From positions 62,001 through 126,000 of the forward strand of contig NZ_KE383974.1 of NCBI RefSeq assembly GCF_000423085.1: a DNA stretch of 64,000 nucleotides, written 5' to 3'. The notes under the pieces were generated by a model that worked only from the letters and a program-made list of their open reading frames with translations, did not search any database and was not told the origin of the DNA. How positions within the stretch are numbered: position 1 is the first letter of the stretch; every line of letters starts with the position of its first letter. A program made the translations under genes and the position numbers. This stretch comes from Granulicoccus phenolivorans DSM 17626 = NBRC 107789 = JCM 15570. Its GTDB lineage: Bacteria > Actinomycetota > Actinomycetes > Propionibacteriales > Propionibacteriaceae. Shown here one piece after another: positions 9,325-18,391 of the stretch.

Positions 9325-9336
9325 CCGATCACCTCC

Positions 9337-9356
9337 GATATCAAGCCTATGATATC
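9337..9356 (-). promoter_or_regulatory. vapBC operator palindrome
   Basis: Perfect 7-bp inverted repeat GATATCA (9337-9343), spacer AGCCTA, TGATATC (9350-9356). It sits between the vapB ribosome binding site and the telA stop codon, where a VapB ribbon-helix-helix dimer pair would autoregulate. AT-rich against its surroundings. Confidence 0.6.
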
Positions 9357-10737
9357 AACCAGCGGCGGGTTGTGCGGCCGGCTGGGCGAACCGGGCCGAC
9401 TGGGCGCTGACCGATTCGGGCAACTCGGGCATCGCCGGCAGGTCCAGCGGCCGCTCCGCCTTGGTCACGAGCTCGACCACGGTGCCGGCCAGCTTGTCGG
9501 AGGACTGGCTGATCGACTGCTGCGCGGTGATGATCGCCGCGACGACCTCCTCGCGGGCCTGGTGACCGTACTTGACCGCCTCGATCATCGACTCGGCCTG
9601 CTGGTCCAGCGAGGTGGCGACCTCCAGGATGGTTTCCGGGCGCAGCGTCGGGGTCTGGATGGTCCGGGCGATCTCGCCGGTGGTCCGCGAGGACGCCTGG
9701 GCGTACGCCTGGAGCACGTCGTTCGCGCCGTCGGCGACCACCTGCTGCAGGTTCGCCGCCTGCTCGGCCTGCAGCAGCAGCCCCCACTGGGCGATGGTCA
9801 GCTTCATCGTCGGAATCGTCAGATTGATCAGCAGGGCGAGCCGCTGGCCCAGGCCGTAGTGCAGCGAGCGGGTGTTGCGTACCTGCGGGGAGGTCGACCA
9901 GGCCACGAACAGCCGCTGCTGGAACTCGTTGATCCGCACCGACAGCGCCTCGATGAACTGCACGATCCGGTCGCGTTCCTCCTCCAGGTCGCGCTTCTTC
10001 GGGTCGTTCGGATCGATCTCGATCGCGACCATCGAGTCGTACGCCTCGGTCCGCACCGCCTCCATCACCGCGATCGCGCCGATCAACTGGGAGATGGAGG
10101 CCTCATTGGCCTTGTACAGCTCGTCGCACAGCACCACGTTGCGCTTGAGTTCGCGCTGCTTGGTCATCAGCTCGCCGGCGATCTTGTCCAGCTGTCGCTC
10201 GACGCTGCGCGACTCCTCGAACAGCATCTCCACGATGTTGCGGCCCCGGGTGAAGATCCCCTTGACCGAGTCCATGAACCGGTCGAAGGCCTCCCGGACC
10301 TCGGCGGTCTTGGTCGGGTCGTATTTGTTGCGGAAGTTGCGCATCGTGTCGTTGATCTTGCGCATCGTCGCGGTCAGTTCCGGGATCTCGATCGGGCCGA
10401 GCTCGCGGAAGATCCGGTTCACCTGCATGTTCACCGCATCCAGCGCCTGATTGCCGAACTCGCTGAGCAGGTTGGTGTTGTTCAGCATCTGCGGGTACAG
10501 CTTTTTCGCCGCCGCCTTGGCCTGCTCCTGCTGGGACGGGGAGAGCATCTTCAGGCACGACAGCTCGCCGGGTTCCTGCCCCGGCATGGCCGGCGCTGCC
10601 GCGGGGGTGGCCGGCTCCAGGGTCGCCTGGCGGGTCGCCAGCGCATGCGCACCGGCGGCCAGGGAGTTGTCCGCGGCGCCGGCCGGGGCGGGGGCGCCTC
10701 CGGTCAGGGCGCCGAAATCGATCGCGAGTTCACTCAT
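9355..10737 (-). CDS. Toxic anion resistance protein, TelA family
   Basis: 460 aa. The first 85 residues are Ala/Gly/Pro-rich and poorly conserved; from about residue 105 the TelA domain is clear: NQALDAVNMQVNRIFRELGP, IDPNDPKKRDLEEERDRIVQ, RLFVAWSTSPQVRNTRSLHY and NLTIPTMKLTIAQWGLLLQA. Mostly long amphipathic helices; no signal or membrane segment. Family members were named for plasmid tellurite resistance, but the biochemical role is unknown, and many associate with membrane stress genes. Last gene of a four-gene operon; GAAGGAG lies ahead of its ATG. vapBC follows on the same strand. Confidence 0.9.
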   Translation of the reverse strand: MSELAIDFGALTGGAPAPAGAADNSLAAGAHALATRQATLEPATPAAAPAMPGQEPGELSCLKMLSPSQQEQAKAAAKKLYPQMLNNTNLLSEFGNQALDAVNMQVNRIFRELGPIEIPELTATMRKINDTMRNFRNKYDPTKTAEVREAFDRFMDSVKGIFTRGRNIVEMLFEESRSVERQLDKIAGELMTKQRELKRNVVLCDELYKANEASISQLIGAIAVMEAVRTEAYDSMVAIEIDPNDPKKRDLEEERDRIVQFIEALSVRINEFQQRLFVAWSTSPQVRNTRSLHYGLGQRLALLINLTIPTMKLTIAQWGLLLQAEQAANLQQVVADGANDVLQAYAQASSRTTGEIARTIQTPTLRPETILEVATSLDQQAESMIEAVKYGHQAREEVVAAIITAQQSISQSSDKLAGTVVELVTKAERPLDLPAMPELPESVSAQSARFAQPAAQPAAG

Positions 10738-10768
10738 GTCGTCTCCTTCGGTCGGTCTTCGGGTCGGG

Positions 10769-11890
10769 TCAGCCGCACTGGGTGCGGTCCTGCAGGCACC
10801 CGAGCAGGGCCAGAGTGACCTCCGCGTTCGGGGCCGGGATGGTGCGTACGCGGGGCGCCAGCGGCAGGTCGGGGAAGTCGGCGGTGTTGTTCAGTGCGGC
10901 ATTGGTCGCCGAACGGAAGCCGTACTTCTTCCAGGCCAGGGTCTGCAGCTCGGGATCCTTCAGCGCCTCGATCAGCTTCGCCGCGTCGGCGTCCAGGGCC
11001 AGCAGCGGGTGATCGGAGTACATCGTCGGATCCGGGTAGAGCACGCGTACCTCCTGCAGGACTCCGGCGGCATTCGGGCCGGTGTTGATCTCCTGGATGA
11101 TCTGCGACTCGTAGCCGGCGTACAGCGGGGCGGCGTACTCCCCGCCCTGGGTCAGCCACTGCCGAAAACCGTTGTCCGAGGTGGCCGCCTGCAGACCCTG
11201 GGCGTCGTACAGCTGACGCAGCTGCGGCAGCGCCGCCCGGGCCTCGGTGATCGTCGGCGGGCGGGTGCCGTCGGTGGCGATCGTGCTCAGCTCCAGCTGG
11301 GCGAGAGTGAACCCGGAGTTCGATTTGGCCGGATCGGTGGAGGAGATGTTGATCGGGCCGCGCAGGTTCTGGGTCTGCAGGTCCTGCCAGGTCTTCCCGG
11401 CCAGGGTGTGCTCGATCAGCAGGCCGTGCATGTTGACCACGTAGTAGGCGCCGTCGCGCTGTTCGACCAGTCCCGCCCGCAGCAGGGCGTCGGTGCCGTT
11501 GGGTCCGGCGTAGATCACCTCGGGGGACTGCAGCACGGTCTCGGCCCGGTACGCGGGGAACTGGCCGGCGTGCTTGGCCTCGAACACCTGCTGGGCCGAG
11601 GCGCTGGAGGGCCACAGGCAGTTCCAACCCCGGCTGCGGATCTGCTCGGTCTCGACCAGCACCTGGTCGTAGGACCCCATCGCCTGCCACTGCACGGTCA
11701 ACCCGTGCTTCTCCTTGAGCAGCCGGACGACCTCGGGATCGGCCATGAACTGCGACTTCTCCGAACCGCCCACGCAGCTGACGGTCACCTGGGGGCGGGC
11801 GGTGGTCTGCCGCACGATCAGATAGCCGGCGACCACCAACACCACCAGAACCAGTGCCAGGCCGATGAAGAATCTGCCTCGGTTACGCAT
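10769..11890 (-). CDS. Membrane-anchored extracellular solute-binding-like protein
   Basis: 373 aa. Residues 8-27 form one hydrophobic anchor (FIGLALVLVVLVVAGYLIV) with no lipobox Cys, so it is probably an uncleaved signal anchor with the rest outside. The body resembles periplasmic binding proteins of the ABC type: VSCVGGSEKSQFMADPEVVR at the start, SYDQVLVETEQIRSRGWNCL, and INISSTDPAKSNSGFTLAQL, which parallels the NPTQSNSG segment of the VWA gene two positions upstream. No ABC permease or ATPase is nearby. Starts one base after the previous stop. Confidence 0.75.
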   Translation of the reverse strand: MRNRGRFFIGLALVLVVLVVAGYLIVRQTTARPQVTVSCVGGSEKSQFMADPEVVRLLKEKHGLTVQWQAMGSYDQVLVETEQIRSRGWNCLWPSSASAQQVFEAKHAGQFPAYRAETVLQSPEVIYAGPNGTDALLRAGLVEQRDGAYYVVNMHGLLIEHTLAGKTWQDLQTQNLRGPINISSTDPAKSNSGFTLAQLELSTIATDGTRPPTITEARAALPQLRQLYDAQGLQAATSDNGFRQWLTQGGEYAAPLYAGYESQIIQEINTGPNAAGVLQEVRVLYPDPTMYSDHPLLALDADAAKLIEALKDPELQTLAWKKYGFRSATNAALNNTADFPDLPLAPRVRTIPAPNAEVTLALLGCLQDRTQCG

Positions 11891-11891
11891 C

Positions 11892-12506
11892 TCAACCCTC
11901 CAACTTCGGGATCTTCGGCGGGGCCACGGTGTCCAGATTCGCCCGGTACTCGGCCATGTCGCCGGAGTTGACCAGTCGAATGCTCTCGATCGCGAACTCG
12001 TCGAATCGTTCGACCGCGGCCCGTCCGTCGGTCAGCAGCCGGGGCGCGTCGGTGTAGTAGTCCGGATTGCGCTCGATGTCGGCGTACTGCTCGACCAGGC
12101 CCTGCAGGCTCTGCACATGACCCTCCAGCCGGGAGGCGGAGGAGTACAGGCTGTTCGGGTCGGTCTCGGCGATCCGGTCCAACAGTTCGGGCACCACCTG
12201 GCACGCCCGATCCAGGTCCGCGCGCAGTTCGGCGTCCCGGATCCGGCTGCCCGAGGTGGTGATCTGGCGCAGGATCCGCCGCACCGAGGCCACCTTGGCC
12301 TGGGCCTCGGCCTGATAGGTGTCGGCCTCGGCCTGACGCGCGGTGCCGGCCAGCATCAGGTACGCCCCGACCGCGGCGATCGCGGCGGCGGCAGCGGGTA
12401 CGCCCAACTGCACCGGCAACCCGGCCCCACCCAGCAACAGGAAGAACACCACGAACACCACCACCGTGACGGCGATGGCGATCGGCACCGCGAAGCGCCG
12501 GATCAC
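11892..12506 (-). CDS. XpaC-like small membrane protein
   Basis: 204 aa from GTG 12506 (VIRRFAVPIAIAVT). Two hydrophobic segments at about residues 5-25 and 30-55 are followed by a helical cytosolic part with coiled-coil composition (TARQAEADTYQAEAQAKVAS) and SLYSSASRLEGHVQSLQGLV. Layout and neighbour TelA match the XpaC / 5-bromo-4-chloroindolyl phosphate hydrolysis family, which pairs with TelA in many Gram-positives; similarity is judged by pattern only. A longer frame exists upstream, but it overlaps the VWA gene. Confidence 0.6.
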   Translation of the reverse strand: MIRRFAVPIAIAVTVVVFVVFFLLLGGAGLPVQLGVPAAAAAIAAVGAYLMLAGTARQAEADTYQAEAQAKVASVRRILRQITTSGSRIRDAELRADLDRACQVVPELLDRIAETDPNSLYSSASRLEGHVQSLQGLVEQYADIERNPDYYTDAPRLLTDGRAAVERFDEFAIESIRLVNSGDMAEYRANLDTVAPPKIPKLEG

Positions 12507-12519
12507 CGTACGCCCCCGC

Positions 12520-14118
12520 TCACTTGTAGCCCGCCGCGGTCCGCAGGGCCTGGACCAGGTTCCCCGATTCCACGTACGCCCCGCCCGACGCCTCACCGAC
12601 CGGCCGCAACTGGCCGGGATCGGCGCTGCCGAAGGCGATGCTGACCACCGGGATCCCGGTACTGCGCAGGGTCTGCAGCGCCCCCTGCTCGTCCCCGGAG
12701 GACTGCCCGTCCGACATCAGCACGATCAGGCTCTTGTTGTCGGCGGTGTGTCGCGCCTGCAGGCTGCTCGTCGCTTCCTTGAGGCAGGCGTACATATCGG
12801 TGCCGCCGCCCGGGCGATAGTCGATCACCAGCTGCTCCAACTGCTTCAGCTGGGCCGGATCGTTACCGGTCACGGTCTTGGCGGGCTGCGGCGTACTGTT
12901 GAAGATCGACACGGAGGTCTGGTCCTGCGGAGCAGTCTGCAGCAGATTCACCCGCGCCCGCTCGGCGTCGAAGATCTCGTGGGCGGCCCGCTTGACCCCG
13001 TCCCAGCCGTCCCCGCTCATCGATCCCGAGCCGTCCAGGCAGTAGTAGATGTTGGTCGGGCGGCGGTAGCGGGTGTGATAGCGCGCCAGGGTCTCCTCGA
13101 TCACCGGAGCGGCCGGATAGGTGACCCCCTGCTCGCGGATGTCGGTCTTGATCCCCCAGGCCGGGTTGAACACGTTCTGATCGGGGTTGGTCAGGGTGAG
13201 CCCGATCGAGTCGGCCGGGCGGCGGCCCAGCCCCAGCAGCTTGCTGCGGGCGCCGGCGTCGCGGAGCAGAAAGTCCTGCAGCTCGGTGAAGACCTTCTCC
13301 TTCTCCGCATCGGCCGCCCCGGTCGCCCGGAAGCCGAGCGGAGCGTCGCTGATCGCGATCCCGCCGTGCGGGTAGACCACCCGGAACGGCTGCTGTCCCT
13401 GCTGGACCAGCTGCTGGTTCTGCTCGATCACCAGCGCCTCATAGGTGAACATCGCCTCGCACTCCTGCGGCGCGGCGACACATTCCTCCATCATCGTCCC
13501 GGTCGACGGGGGAGTGCGGTCGATCGCCCGGATGAACGTGCGTACGCCCTCATCAACCTGCGGGGAATCCAACTGCTCCTGGGTGAGCGGCTGGCCGGGG
13601 CCGTTGCCGGCGAAGTGGTTCATGAAGGCGAACAGCGCGGTCGCCCCGGAGTTGGACTGGGTCGGATTGGTCGCCCAGACCTTGGCGCTGCCGCTCTCCA
13701 CGGCGGTCACCACGTCGGCGATGGTGACGTCGTCGCGATTGAGATTCATCCGGTCCAGCACCTCGGGCCGGGCGGCGAAGACCACCGGAGTGAGGAACAT
13801 CGGCTGCACGTGCCGCAGGTTCCCCTCGGTATTGCCGAGCTGGGCGAACACCGAGGAGGCGAACCAGTACGCGTCGTACTGCGTCGACCCGTCCTGCAAC
13901 AGCCGGGCCTGATCCACCGAGCCGAGCAGGTCGTACTCGCAGGTGTAGCCCTTGTCCTTGCACCACGGGGTGACGATCTGTTCCAGCACCGCGCGCTGTT
14001 CGGAGCCCGCCACGATGCGCAGCGTCTTCTTCTGATCGACGCCGCAGGCCGCCAGGCCCGCCAGGAGAACCATCGCCAGTACCAGGGAAGTCAACCGTCG
14101 GAGCCCACTCATGGCCAT
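12520..14118 (-). CDS. Lipoprotein with solute-binding and von Willebrand factor A domains
   Basis: 532 aa from ATG 14118 (ATG 14112 also possible). The signal peptide ends in lipobox LAAC, Cys at about residue 25. Residues 30-340 are an ABC-type binding-protein fold (TLRIVAGSEQRAVLEQIVTP, VWATNPTQSNSGATALFAFM). Residues 355-525 are a VWA domain with MIDAS DGSGS at 362-366, the Thr in GGGTDMYACLKEA and the Asp in LIVLMSDGQSSGDE. So it is a surface lipoprotein likely to bind a ligand and a metal-dependent partner. First gene of the operon with xpaC-like, SBP-like and telA. Confidence 0.88.
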   Translation of the reverse strand: MAMSGLRRLTSLVLAMVLLAGLAACGVDQKKTLRIVAGSEQRAVLEQIVTPWCKDKGYTCEYDLLGSVDQARLLQDGSTQYDAYWFASSVFAQLGNTEGNLRHVQPMFLTPVVFAARPEVLDRMNLNRDDVTIADVVTAVESGSAKVWATNPTQSNSGATALFAFMNHFAGNGPGQPLTQEQLDSPQVDEGVRTFIRAIDRTPPSTGTMMEECVAAPQECEAMFTYEALVIEQNQQLVQQGQQPFRVVYPHGGIAISDAPLGFRATGAADAEKEKVFTELQDFLLRDAGARSKLLGLGRRPADSIGLTLTNPDQNVFNPAWGIKTDIREQGVTYPAAPVIEETLARYHTRYRRPTNIYYCLDGSGSMSGDGWDGVKRAAHEIFDAERARVNLLQTAPQDQTSVSIFNSTPQPAKTVTGNDPAQLKQLEQLVIDYRPGGGTDMYACLKEATSSLQARHTADNKSLIVLMSDGQSSGDEQGALQTLRSTGIPVVSIAFGSADPGQLRPVGEASGGAYVESGNLVQALRTAAGYK

Positions 14119-14477
14119 ATTCAATCCGGCGCCGGGGGCACGCGGGGCCCTTTGAGGTGAATCTTCGGTAAATGCGGTGGGGGTGGCCGGGCAACGCAGC
14201 GTTGGCACCCGGCCGGGGCGTATGGTAATGGCCCGAATGGCATTGGCTTGCCAAGTGGGCTAAGCTTGCCGGGTTGCCCGGGACTGAGCCCATGCGCGTG
14301 TACGCGTTCATGGGGACCTCTTCCGAGCAGCCGACACAATGTCCGTTCCACCAGGCCCAGTCGGGTTTGTCTGTCTCGGCACCGCTGATGTGCGCTCCAG
14401 TTTCCTGCGGAGTTCTCCTTGGCGTGGCCGCGCTGTGCTCTTCCGACGGGAACCGGTGCGACATACAGGAGAAGTAC

Positions 14478-14846
14478 ATGATCCAGCAGGAGTCGCGACT
14501 CAAGGTCGCCGACAACACCGGTGCCAAGGAGATCCTTTGCATCCGTGTTCTCGGTGGCTCGGGTCGCCGCTACGCCGGCATCGGTGACACCATCGTCGCC
14601 ACCGTCAAGGATGCAATCCCCGGTGGCAACGTCAAGAAGGGCGATGTCATCAAGGCCGTCGTGGTCCGCACTGTCAAGCCGTCGCGTCGCGCTGACGGTT
14701 CCTACATCAAGTTCGACGAGAACGCCGCGGTCATCCTGAAGAGCGACGGGGAGCCCCGGGGCACCCGCATCTTCGGTCCGGTCGGGCGTGAGCTGCGCGA
14801 GAAGAAGTTCATGCGCATCGTCTCGTTGGCCCCGGAGGTGATCTGA
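14478..14846 (+). CDS. rplN: 50S ribosomal protein L14
   Basis: 122 aa, exactly L14 length. [20 protein letters not shown] is the canonical start; the frame is open 68 codons further upstream, but ATG 14478 follows ACAGGAGAAGT. L14 forms an intersubunit bridge with 16S rRNA. It is normally adjacent to rpsQ; here it restarts the spc cluster after the insertion, so it needs its own promoter somewhere in 14119-14470. I could not find a well-spaced one. Confidence 0.97.
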   Translation: MIQQESRLKVADNTGAKEILCIRVLGGSGRRYAGIGDTIVATVKDAIPGGNVKKGDVIKAVVVRTVKPSRRADGSYIKFDENAAVILKSDGEPRGTRIFGPVGRELREKKFMRIVSLAPEVI

Positions 14847-15218
14847 ATGGCGAACTCGCTCCACGTCCGCAAGGGTGACCGGGTCAAGGTCATCGCCGGC
14901 AAGGACAAGGGCATCGTCGGCGAGATCATCGCCGTCGACCCGCAGGCCCAGCGCGTCACCGTGCAGGGCGTCAACATCGTCAAGCGGCACACCCGCAAGC
15001 AGCCGACCGCGACCGGCAGCACCGAGGGCGGCATCGTCTCCTTCGAGGCGCCGATCCACGTGTCCAACGTGCAGTTGGTCGTCAAGGTCGACGGCGAGGA
15101 AGTCGTCACCCGCGTCGGCTACAAGCGCGAGGAAGTCACCAAGCGGCGCAGCGACGGCTCCGAGTACCAGGGCTTCCGCAGCGTACGCATCGCCCGCAAG
15201 ACCGGGGAGGAGATCTGA
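14847..15218 (+). CDS. rplX: 50S ribosomal protein L24
   Basis: 123 aa. KOW motif at the N-terminus: [20 protein letters not shown] (8-27), then [15 protein letters not shown]24 starts 50S assembly by binding the 5' end of 23S rRNA. The ATG directly follows the rplN stop and the stop overlaps rplE by one base (TGATG). Confidence 0.96.
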   Translation: MANSLHVRKGDRVKVIAGKDKGIVGEIIAVDPQAQRVTVQGVNIVKRHTRKQPTATGSTEGGIVSFEAPIHVSNVQLVVKVDGEEVVTRVGYKREEVTKRRSDGSEYQGFRSVRIARKTGEEI

Positions 15219-15859
15219 TGAGCACCGAGACCCCCGAGGCTCCCGCGTCCGACGCCCCGGCCATGCCGCGGCTGAAGGAGCGCTACCGCAACGAGATCAA
15301 GCAGGCGATGCTCGAGGAGTTCAAGTACGCCAACGTCATGCAGATCCCCGGCCTGGTCAAGGTCGTGGTGAACATGGGTGTCGGCGAGGCTGCGCGTGAC
15401 TCCAAGATCATCGACGGGGCGGTCAAGGACCTCACCGCGATCACCGGTCAGAAGCCGGTCGTCACCAAGGCCCGCAAGTCCATCGCCCAGTTCAAGCTGC
15501 GCGAGGGGCAGGCCATCGGCTGCCACGTCACCCTGCGCGGGGATCGCATGTGGGAGTTCACCGACCGCCTGCTGACCCTGGCGCTGCCGCGTATCCGCGA
15601 CTTCCGCGGGCTGAACAGCCACCAGTTCGACGGCAAGGGGAACTACACCTTCGGCCTGACCGAACAGGTGATGTTCCACGAGATCGATCAGGACCGGATC
15701 GACCGCGTCCGCGGCATGGACATCACCCTGGTGACCACCGCGACCAACGACACCGAAGGCCGGGCCCTGCTGAAGCATCTCGGCTTCCCGTTCAACGACA
15801 ACCCGAAGCCGGCGCGCGCCAAGGCCAAGGGTCCCGCGTACGCCCGGAAGAAGAAGTGA
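15218..15859 (+). CDS. rplE: 50S ribosomal protein L5
   Basis: 213 aa; the core of about 180 is preceded by an acidic Pro/Ala-rich lead ([14 protein letters not shown]). [40 protein letters not shown] and [20 protein letters not shown] are the L5 signatures. Binds 5S rRNA with L18 and contacts the P-site tRNA. Confidence 0.97.
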   Translation: MSTETPEAPASDAPAMPRLKERYRNEIKQAMLEEFKYANVMQIPGLVKVVVNMGVGEAARDSKIIDGAVKDLTAITGQKPVVTKARKSIAQFKLREGQAIGCHVTLRGDRMWEFTDRLLTLALPRIRDFRGLNSHQFDGKGNYTFGLTEQVMFHEIDQDRIDRVRGMDITLVTTATNDTEGRALLKHLGFPFNDNPKPARAKAKGPAYARKKK

Positions 15860-15866
15860 GCAAGCC

Positions 15867-16052
15867 ATGGCGAAAACTGCACTGAAGGTCAAGCAGGCCC
15901 GCAAGCCGAAGTTCGAGGTTCGCGGCTACACCCGCTGCCAGCGCTGCGGCCGACCCAAGGCCGTGTTCCGCAAGTTCGGTCTGTGCCGCGTCTGCCTGCG
16001 CGAGCTCGCCCACGCCGGCGACCTCCCGGGTGTGACCAAGAGCTCCTGGTGA
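15867..16052 (+). CDS. rpsN: 30S ribosomal protein S14, zinc-binding type Z
   Basis: 61 aa, the short zinc-containing form. Cys pairs CQRC (24-27) and CRVC (40-43) form the zinc ribbon in [20 protein letters not shown]. It is the housekeeping C+ paralogue; any zinc-independent copy is not in this window. A 91-nt gap separates it from rpsH. Confidence 0.97.
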   Translation: MAKTALKVKQARKPKFEVRGYTRCQRCGRPKAVFRKFGLCRVCLRELAHAGDLPGVTKSSW

Positions 16053-16143
16053 GCCTCCAACACTTCTTCATTCCACTCAACCCGCAACAGGTCCCGGGCA
16101 CTGACCCAGCCGGGAAACCAGGCGAGAAAGAGGCTTCCAAGCC

Positions 16144-16551
16144 ATGACGATGACTGACCCCATCGCAGACATGCTGACCCGTCTGCGCAACGCCAATCAG
16201 GCGTTCCACGATTCGACCTCGATGCCGCACAGCAAGATCAAGGTCGGAATCGCCGAAATCCTCAAGTCGGAGGGCTACATCTCCGACTTCGAGGTGGCCG
16301 AGCCCAAGGCGGGCGAGGTCGGCAAGACCCTCAACATTACGCTGAAGTACGGCCAGAACCGGGAACGTTCGATCGCCGGCGTACGCCGCATTTCGAAGCC
16401 CGGTCTGCGCGTCTACGCGAAGTCGAATGAGCTCCCCAAGGTCCTCGGTGGCCTCGGGATCGCGATCATCTCGACCTCGCAGGGCCTGCTGACCGACCGT
16501 GATGCGAATTCCAAGAGCGTGGGCGGGGAAGTCCTCGCCTACGTGTGGTGA
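16144..16551 (+). CDS. rpsH: 30S ribosomal protein S8
   Basis: 135 aa. [20 protein letters not shown] with [20 protein letters not shown] at the N-terminus and [13 protein letters not shown] near the end (family STSxGxMxDxxA) identify S8. ATG 16144 or in-frame ATG 16150; the AAAGAGG site at about 16129 suits 16144. S8 nucleates the 30S platform and represses the spc operon in E. coli. Confidence 0.97.
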   Translation: MTMTDPIADMLTRLRNANQAFHDSTSMPHSKIKVGIAEILKSEGYISDFEVAEPKAGEVGKTLNITLKYGQNRERSIAGVRRISKPGLRVYAKSNELPKVLGGLGIAIISTSQGLLTDRDANSKSVGGEVLAYVW

Positions 16552-16575
16552 CCCGGCAGACGAGAGGAGACTGAA

Positions 16576-17118
16576 ATGTCGCGTATTGGCCGATTGCCAA
16601 TCACCATCCCGTCCGGTGTCGACGTCACCCTGGACGGACAGGACGTCGAGGTGAAGGGGCCCAAGGGCACCCTGAACCTCAAGGTGTCCACCCCCATCAC
16701 CATCGATCGCAACGATTCCGGTGAGATCGAGGTCAGCCGCCCCGACGACGAGCGCGCCTCGCGTTCGCTGCACGGCCTGACCCGCACCCTGGTCAACAAC
16801 ATGGTGATCGGTGTGACCAAGGGGTACGAAAAGAAGCTGGAGATCGTCGGCGTGGGCTACCGCGTGATCGCCAAGGGCCCGAAGCAGCTGGAGTTCAACC
16901 TCGGCTTCTCCCACCCGGTGATCGTCGATGCCCCCGAGGGGATCACCTTCACCGTCGAGTCCCCGACCAAGTTCGCCGTGGTCGGCATCGACAAGCAGCT
17001 GGTCGGCGAGACCGCTGCCAACATTCGCAAGATCCGCAAGCCGGAGCCCTATAAGGGCAAGGGTGTGCGGTACGCCGATGAGCAGGTCCGGCGCAAGGTC
17101 GGAAAGGCTGGTAAGTGA
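16576..17118 (+). CDS. rplF: 50S ribosomal protein L6
   Basis: 180 aa with two tandem L6 repeats; [20 protein letters not shown] at the start and the signature [16 protein letters not shown] at about 154-169. Lies near the GTPase-associated region of the 50S. The stop overlaps the GTG of rplR. Confidence 0.97.
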   Translation: MSRIGRLPITIPSGVDVTLDGQDVEVKGPKGTLNLKVSTPITIDRNDSGEIEVSRPDDERASRSLHGLTRTLVNNMVIGVTKGYEKKLEIVGVGYRVIAKGPKQLEFNLGFSHPVIVDAPEGITFTVESPTKFAVVGIDKQLVGETAANIRKIRKPEPYKGKGVRYADEQVRRKVGKAGK

Positions 17119-17504
17119 TCATGGGCATCGAGTTGAACAAGAGCAGGACTCTGGCTCCGAAGACCGCGTCGCGGCTGCGTCGTCAGGTGCGCGCCCGCAA
17201 GAAGATCTTCGGTGCTCCCGAGCGTCCGCGTCTGGTGGTCACCCGGTCGGCGCGTCACATCACCGCCCAGGTGATCGACGACACCATCGGCAAGACCATC
17301 GCGTACGCCTCCACCATGGAGGCCGAGCTGCGCAGCGCGTCCGGTGACAAGTCGGACAAGGCCAAGCAGGTCGGGGCCAAGGTCGCCGAGCGGGCCAAGC
17401 AGGCAGGTGTCGAGCAGGTCGTCTTCGACCGCGCCGGCAACAAGTGCCACGGTCGGATCGCGGCGCTGGCTGACGGCGCCCGCGAAGCCGGTCTGGGCTT
17501 CTGA
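17115..17504 (+). CDS. rplR: 50S ribosomal protein L18
   Basis: 129 aa from GTG 17115, which overlaps the rplF stop; ATG 17121 is an equally possible start ([10 protein letters not shown]), but GGAAAGG at 17101 is better spaced for [23 protein letters not shown] and [20 protein letters not shown] are L18 hallmarks. Carries 5S rRNA into the 50S with L5. Confidence 0.96.
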   Translation: MIMGIELNKSRTLAPKTASRLRRQVRARKKIFGAPERPRLVVTRSARHITAQVIDDTIGKTIAYASTMEAELRSASGDKSDKAKQVGAKVAERAKQAGVEQVVFDRAGNKCHGRIAALADGAREAGLGF

Positions 17505-17527
17505 AAACGACGGAAAGGAGATAGCGA

Positions 17528-18208
17528 ATGTCTGAAAACGCTACTCAGGCTGGCGGCCGGGGCGGCCGCGGCGAGCGTCGCGGAAACCGCGACGACCGTC
17601 GGGGTCAGCAGCGCGAGGAGAAGAGCCAGTATCTCGAGCGCGTGGTTGCGATCAACCGCGTCGCCAAGGTGGTCAAGGGTGGCCGCCGCTTCAGCTTCAC
17701 CGCCCTGGTCGTGGTCGGCGACGGCGACGGCATGGTCGGCGTCGGCTACGGCAAGGCCAAGGAGGTGCCCGCGGCGATCGCCAAGGGTGTCGAGGAGGCC
17801 AAGAAGCACTTCTTCCGGGTTCCCCGGATCGAGAAGACCATCCCGCACCCGGTGCAGGGCGAGAAGGCCGCCGGTGTGGTCATGCTGCGTCCGGCCTCGG
17901 CCGGTACCGGTGTGATCGCCGGTGGCGCGGTCCGCGCGGTGCTCGAGTGCGCCGGGATCCACGACGTGCTGGCCAAGTCCCTGGGCTCGGCCAACGCGAT
18001 CAACGTGGTGCACGCGACCGTGGCGGCCCTGCAGATGCTGGAGGAGCCCGAGCAGGTGGCCAAGCGCCGCTCGCGTTCGGTCGAGGACGTGGCCCCGGCC
18101 GCCCTGCTGCGCGCCCGCGCCGGCAAGGCGGACGAGCCCAAGAAGGCGGACGCTGCCCCGGCCGATGAGGCCAAGGCGGATGAGGCCAAGAAGGAGGCGA
18201 CCGTCTGA
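17528..18208 (+). CDS. rpsE: 30S ribosomal protein S5
   Basis: 226 aa against about 166 in E. coli. A 30-residue Arg/Gly-rich lead ([18 protein letters not shown]) precedes the core [20 protein letters not shown]; the second half has [20 protein letters not shown]. The tail is Lys/Ala/Asp/Glu-rich and repetitive ([12 protein letters not shown]). S5 governs decoding accuracy at the mRNA entry site. Site GGAAAGGAG before ATG. Confidence 0.97.
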   Translation: MSENATQAGGRGGRGERRGNRDDRRGQQREEKSQYLERVVAINRVAKVVKGGRRFSFTALVVVGDGDGMVGVGYGKAKEVPAAIAKGVEEAKKHFFRVPRIEKTIPHPVQGEKAAGVVMLRPASAGTGVIAGGAVRAVLECAGIHDVLAKSLGSANAINVVHATVAALQMLEEPEQVAKRRSRSVEDVAPAALLRARAGKADEPKKADAAPADEAKADEAKKEATV

Positions 18209-18390
18209 TGGCGAAGCTCAAGGTGACCCAGGTCAAGGGCCTGACCGGCTGCAAGCAGAATCAGCGCGAGACCATCCGTACGCTGGGCCTCAAGCGCATC
18301 GGCGACATCGTCGTCAAAGAGGATCGTCCCGAGTTCCGGGGGATGGTCAAGACCGTCTCCCATCTGGTGACCGTCGAGGAGGTCGACTGA
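18208..18390 (+). CDS. rpmD: 50S ribosomal protein L30
   Basis: 60 aa, standard. [20 protein letters not shown] then [18 protein letters not shown]. Its ATG overlaps the rpsE stop by one base, and rplO begins one base after its stop. Confidence 0.96.
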   Translation: MAKLKVTQVKGLTGCKQNQRETIRTLGLKRIGDIVVKEDRPEFRGMVKTVSHLVTVEEVD

Positions 18391-18391
18391 C

